From contig CM043948.1 of assembly GCA_014529385.2 (NCBI GenBank), positions 25,232,451-25,292,450 on the forward strand: DNA of 60,000 nucleotides, written 5' to 3'. The position numbers and the translations under genes were made by a program. Of the stretch, positions 55,641 through 60,000 are shown one piece after another. This stretch comes from Adiantum capillus-veneris (taxonomy: Eukaryota > Streptophyta > Polypodiopsida > Polypodiales > Pteridaceae). How positions within the stretch are numbered: position 1 is the first letter of the stretch; each line of letters begins with the position of its first letter. Below the pieces are notes generated by a model. The model was not told the DNA's origin. It searched no databases and saw only the letters and a list, made by a program, of their open reading frames with translations.

Positions 55641-55944
55641 TGAGCGCGCGGCGGTGTGCGCAAGTGAAAGAGCACGCGAGGAAGTGCAGTGTGTGTGCAG
55701 AGAGGGGAGACGAAGGCCTGCAGGAGAGGAAGCGCTAGCAAAAGAGAGAGGGCACGCTTTCTTCAAAGGGGATAAGTGAGTAAGTTGTTTGAAAACTCAC
55801 TTACCCTTTATTATTTGTTTAAGGACCAATTTAATAAGTTAGTGGTCAAGTTCACATTTGGCCAAGTTCAATGTGAACTTGGGCCAAAGGTTAGTAACCT
55901 TTAAAATGTACATTAAAGGGGGCCATTTGGGCCTTTAACCCAAC
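55641..55944 (-). mobile_element. 3' LTR of copia-3
   Basis: Minus strand starts TGTTGGGTTAAAGGCC after a purine tract and ends GCGCTCA; 304 bp. A TACGA at 55,636-55,640 may be one half of its target duplication; the other half lies off the window. Confidence 0.75.
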
Positions 55945-55945
55945 A

Positions 55946-55955
55946 ACCTCTCACT
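55946..55955 (-). promoter_or_regulatory. Polypurine tract of copia-3
   Basis: Minus strand AAGTGAGAGG directly before the LTR. Confidence 0.75.
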
Positions 55956-55980
55956 TAAAGGCATAAATAGCGCCTTTAAG

Positions 55981-56760
55981 CTACATGACTCCCATCATCT
56001 CTATGCATAGATGATGTTGTGCTTTGGGTAAGCACTTAGTGAGAGCATCTGCGGGATTTTGTGATGTATGGACCTTAACCAATGTAATAAGGCCATCCTC
56101 AAGCACTTCTCGTATGAAGTGATACCGCACATCAATATGCTTTGTGCGTGCATGAAACATGGCGTTCTTTTCCAGACATATGGCACTCTGGCTATCACAA
56201 CCAAGCATAGGTGCCTTGGCAAGCAAACCAAACTCAATGCATAGGCGTGCTAACCAAATAGCTTCTTTGGAAGCCTCAGTGGCTGAAATATATTCAGCCT
56301 CTATCGTAGACAATGCAACAATCTTTTGCAATCTAGAACACCATGAAACAGCACCTCCCGCAAGAGTAAATACATAGCCACTTGTGGATTTCCGTGTATC
56401 CACATCACCAGTCAAGTCAGAGTCACAAAATCCCTTCAACTCCATTGGTCCTTTACCATAGCAGAGGCATTTGTTTTTAGTCCCTTTCAAGTATCTCATA
56501 ATGGACTTCACTGCATCCCAATGCAACCTGCCTGGATTAGCCATAAACCGGCTCACAACTCCCACTGCATGGGCTATGTCAGGCCTAGTAGCAACCATAG
56601 CATACATAAGTGAACCACAAGCTGAAGCATAAGGCACACTTTGCATGTCATTGGCTTCTGCCTTTGATTTGGGACAATCATCCTTGGAGATTTTAACATA
56701 TGGTTGTAATGGCACACCAAGAGGCTTTGCTTCAGCCATGTTAAAACTTAAATCTGTCCA
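55981..56760 (-). pseudogene. RNase H and RT C-terminus of copia-3
   Basis: One open frame: FNMAEAKPLGVPLQPYVKIS, YASACGSLMYAMVATRPDIAHAVG, WDAVKSIMRYLKGTKNKCL, then RNase H with GFCDSDLTGD, LSTIEAEYISATEA and GCDSQSAICL (the three acidic catalytic positions are present), ending at TAA 55,981. It is offset by one frame from the RT upstream (junction near 56,750). Confidence 0.9.
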
Positions 56761-58333
56761 GCGCCTTTTCAATGTGCTTTTCTTGCAACAAATACAATAG
56801 ACGCTTGTCTCTTTGACGTGTAACACGCACTCCAAGTATATGTTCAGCTGCCCCAAGGTCTTTCATTGAAAACGCAGATTTCAGCTGCCCTTTAAGAGCA
56901 TCAACAGTGCTTCTTTTCTTTACAGCTATCAACATATCGTCAACATAGAGCACAAGAATGATGGGGCTGCCATCCTCATCACGTTTGGTATACAAACAAT
57001 GGTCTGCATAGCTTCTTTTGTAACCATGTTTAAGCATGAAGCGATCAAACTTCTTGTACCACTGTCTACATGATTGTTTCAGCCCATACAAGCTTCTATT
57101 GAGCATACATACCAAATGTTCCTTGCCAGGGATGACAAAACCCTCGGGTTGCTTCATGTAAATCTCTTCTTCCACATCACCATGCAAGAAAGCGGTATGT
57201 ACGTACATTTGGTCCATTTCCAAATCAAGAGCAGCCACAATGTCAAACAATACACGCAAAGTGTATTGTACGTACATTTGGTCCATTTCCAAATCAAGAG
57301 CAGCCACAATGTCAAACAATACACGCAAAGTGGTCATCTTCACAACAGGAGAGAACACTTCCTGAAAGTCTATGCCCTTGGTTTGAACATATCCTTTTGC
57401 AACAAGCCTTGCCTTATACTTGGGTTTTGCATCAACAGTCTTGATTTTATACACCCATTTGTTAGGAATAGCCTTCCTTCCTTTGGGCAATTCAACCAAA
57501 TCCCAAGTATGATTAGCATGCAAAGCTTTAATCTCTTCCTGCATAGCAAGCTCCCACTTGTCGATGTGCTCACATGTCTTTGCCTCTCTATACGTAAGAG
57601 GCTCTCCCTCATCCGTCAACATAATGTGATGCACGGAGGGGTCAAATCAACTCACAGGCCGTCTTTGACGAGTAGACTGCCTCACCCAATGATCCACATT
57701 ATCCGGCAATGGGTTTACATCAGGTGGCACGACAAAATTATCAACAATGGACTGCTGTACATCATTTTCGGCACCATTTTCAGCATTGTTTCTTGGCTGC
57801 AAATGCCCTTCAGGAGCCTCAATTTGCTGTCCAACATCATCTGGCTCAAACACCACTGGATTATCTACATTTTCAGCCATTTGTGGTGCATCCTAAGGGT
57901 CAAAAATAGGCCTAACAGGTGGCTGGTCATGCTGAAATTTCACCCTTTTATGGTCATGCTTTGAGGCACAATTGTTTTGAAGCAGCCTTGCCTCGTTAAA
58001 AACAACATCCCGGCTGCGTACAACCCTTTTGAGCTGAGGTAACAAAATCCTGTAACCCATTTCGCCTTCTTCACCATATCCCATGAAGAGGCCTTTAATG
58101 GACTTCGCATCTAGTTTACTCCTTAACTCAGGTCTAACATGCACAAAAGCTTCGCAACCAAAAATGCGTAAGTGATCATATAAAGCAAGCTTGCCAGACC
58201 AAACCTCTTCAGGGATGTCACCTTTCATAGACATGTGAGGGGATCGATTGCATATATGCACTGCAGTTTTCAAAGCTTCTTCCCAAAATCCATGAGAGAG
58301 ATTAGCTGTGGACAACATGCATCTCACCCACAA
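56741..58333 (-). pseudogene. Integrase C-terminus and reverse transcriptase of copia-3
   Basis: A single frame with only two stops (57,893 and 57,647). It contains the integrase tail (LRIFGCEAFVHVRPELRSKLD; GLFMGYGEEGEMGYRIL), an acidic linker, and RT: KWELAMQEEIKALHANHTWDLV, KARLVAKGYVQTKGIDFQEVFSPVVKMTTLR, motif A as QMYVHTAFLHG with the catalytic Asp replaced by Tyr, GLKQSCRQWYKKFDRFM and LYVDDMLIAV. A 69-bp in-frame duplication precedes motif A. Confidence 0.9.
57201..57338. repeat. 69-bp in-frame tandem duplication in copia-3 RT
   Basis: Copies from 57,201 and 57,270 differ only at the copy borders. They add 23 residues (TLRVLFDIVAALDLEMDQMY plus three) just before motif A. Confidence 0.9.
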
Positions 58334-59937
58334 AGTGTCCTATTGAATCTTTCAGCCACACCATTAGAAGAGGGGCTGTATGGCACAGTAAACTCCCTCT
58401 TAATGCCCAAATTTTCACAAAACTTGTTAAATTCAGCACTTGTGTACTCCCCCCCATTGTCTGTACGCAAGCATTTTAGCTTTCTACCTGTTTGGGTGGT
58501 CACAAATGCATGAAATCTCTTAAACACAGCAAAGGCTTCATCCTTAGACTTAAGCAAATAAACCCAAATTTTCCTAGAATGATCATCAACAAAAGAGACA
58601 AAATAACATGCACCACCCATAGACTTAGTAGGCATGCTACATACATCAAAATGTACAAGATTAAGCACACAAGATTTACGAGAGACACCAGAGTAATAAG
58701 GACGCTTTACTTGCTTGCCATATTGACATTCATTACAAAAGTCAAGCTTTGTGCCTTTAGTATCAAGCTTGTTCAAAGTACAAAGCTTAGAAAGGCCCTT
58801 TTGGCTCATATGGCCAAGCCTCTTATGCCACAACTCCATGTAAGAGTTAATTTCAGCCAATGCAATAAACTTACCCAACACGGCCTTTCCATGCATCCAG
58901 TAAAGTGTCCCTTTCTTTGTGCCCTTTACAATCAGCCTTGAGCCTTTAGTCATTTTCCATGACCCTCTCTCAAACAAGATGTTGTAACCATGCATATCCA
59001 TCTGACCAACAGAAAGCAAACTCTTCTTGATTCCCGGCACATATCGAACATCATGCAAGACAAGCTCATTTGTGCCATCTATGGAGAGATGCACAGTGCC
59101 AATACCCTCAATGGAACATGCATGATTGTTTCCAAGGTATACATGGCCACACTTGCCTGCATCAAAAGTAGAGAAACACTCCTTGATAGGAGTCACATGA
59201 AATGAAGCACCGGAATCAACAATCCAAGTCTGGGACAATGCATCATTGACAGTCAACAAAGCATCAATAAGGTCACTCTTGGTGATCTGCATGTCCTGTG
59301 AATGAACATTGAGAGAGGCATCATAGTCATAAGCATCATCATCTGACAAAGTGGCACACAAGATGTCCTCTACATCGGACAGCTCCTCAATCACGACACT
59401 AGAAGCCACATTGGCCTTCTCTTTGTCCTTTGAGCTATCATGTGCATCTGCCTTGACTTCCTTCTTCTCTTTCTTTTTGTCTCCGCCATTCTTTTTTCTT
59501 TCTAACTCAGCTTTATAGTACCTGCAATCGGGTTTCTTGTGACCTTTCCTGCCACATTGATAGCAAGTCACATCACCCTTGCCTTTGCTTGCATTTCCCC
59601 TTTCTTTACTCTTACTCTTACTCCTTTGTGCATAAGCATTCTTCTTTTCTGTCCTACCTCTAACCATGTTGGCATAGCTGCCTCCCTCTCCACTTGCTTT
59701 CCTCTTGATTTCTTCATTCAAGATAGAACCCCTAACACCATCAAAGGTCAAATTGGGGTTATTAGACAACGAAACCACCAAAGTTTCCCATGACTCAGGT
59801 AAGGTCATAAGCAAGAAGATAGCTTTCAGCTTATCATCAAAAGGGGACAAGCAAGAATCTTGTAACTGCGACAAAGTACCTGCGAACAATGACAACTGCT
59901 CTGCCGCGCTCTTGATTGACAAGCGTTGTATTTTCAT
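58324..59937 (-). pseudogene. gag C-terminus, protease and integrase of copia-3 (537 codons open)
   Basis: Order on the minus strand: gag (LSQLQDSCLSPFDDKLKAIFLL; LPESWETLVVSLSN), Lys/Arg-rich linker, CCHC knuckle CYQCGRKGHKKPDC (59,524-59,565), protease active site WIVDSGASFHVTP (about 59,195-59,230), GVRYVP-type VRYVPGIKKSLLSVGQ, then the GAG-pre-integrase LWHKRLGHMSQKG. The integrase core follows (LVHFDVCSMPTKSMGG; RTDNGGEYTSAEF; NGVAERFNRTL). A frameshift at about 58,330 separates it from the rest of pol. Confidence 0.95.
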
Positions 59938-60000
59938 ACATTCCCTTTAACTTCTCCCACACATCAAAAGCAGTCGTGAGACCTTTCACATCAATGACGG
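59938..60000 (-). pseudogene. gag of copia-3, continues past the window
   Basis: The reading TTAFDVWEKLKGMYEN, typical of UBN2 gag, lies in a different frame from the downstream part, so a frameshift occurs near 59,937. Confidence 0.75.

Noticed and set aside
57074-57964. 296-codon plus-strand ORF
   Set aside because: It is antisense to the copia-3 reverse transcriptase and integrase tail and has no domain of its own.

Overview
The window is plant nuclear DNA from a large, retrotransposon-rich genome. Evidence: only two cellular genes are represented, both by spliced 3'-terminal exons of plant-type proteins (an ABCI17/STAR1-like ABC ATPase and the tRNA m1A58 methyltransferase subunit TRM61). 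Almost everything else is Ty3/gypsy (chromovirus), Ty1/copia and LINE sequence, using plant primer-binding sites complementary to initiator tRNA-Met (TGGTATCAGAGC and variants). Missing upstream exons, with kilobases of nested elements where they should be, fit a genome with very long introns (fern, lycophyte or gymnosperm type). The species cannot be fixed from the sequence alone.

Layout. 1-16.4 kb: a mosaic of broken gypsy elements on both strands (family A LTRs beginning TGTCAC/TGTAAC and ending TTACA or TGACA; a family B element with an unusual reading frame before gag), two LINE fragments and a gag remnant with a Ser/Lys-rich domain. 16.46-16.71 kb: last exon of the ABC ATPase (+), followed by a strong foldback. 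16.7-34.1 kb: mostly anonymous AT-rich DNA with microsatellites, small LINE/gypsy/copia relics, one unrecognised ORF and one degenerate but structurally complete copia element (24.92-30.92 kb). 34.1-34.4 kb: a tRNA-derived SINE-like repeat between (CT)n(CA)n tracts, related to one beside the ABC exon. 34.6-35.25 kb: last two exons of TRM61 (-), converging on the ABC gene. 35.25-60 kb: nested retrotransposons, possibly all inside a TRM61 intron.

The nest at 36.9-60 kb can be partly dated by order of insertion. A gypsy element (36.9-39.9 kb, +) carries a solo LTR in its integrase tail and abuts a copia element (copia-2, -). Copia-2 is split inside its YVDD reverse-transcriptase motif by a 13.7-kb insertion (41,439-55,187) with a perfect CAGCA target-site duplication. 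That insertion is a tandem array, LTR-internal-LTR-internal-LTR, of a pol-less element (family N) whose proteins I do not recognise. Its third LTR is interrupted by an autonomous chromovirus (gypsy-C, 48.0-54.98 kb), which has lost its own 3' LTR. Beyond the array copia-2 resumes and is interrupted again by copia-3 (55.64 kb to the window end, -).

The most noteworthy items are the tandem family N array and its Asp/His-repeat protein, the SINE-like pair bordered by compound microsatellites, two strong foldbacks (16.93 kb and 40.1 kb), a roughly 35-bp box conserved among otherwise divergent gypsy LTRs, and a pre-gag ORF with paired SUMO-interaction-like motifs. All element coding regions seen here are broken, so they are described as relics. 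LTR ends given to the base come from TG..CA termini with PBS, PPT or target-site evidence; those described as approximate come from homology only.
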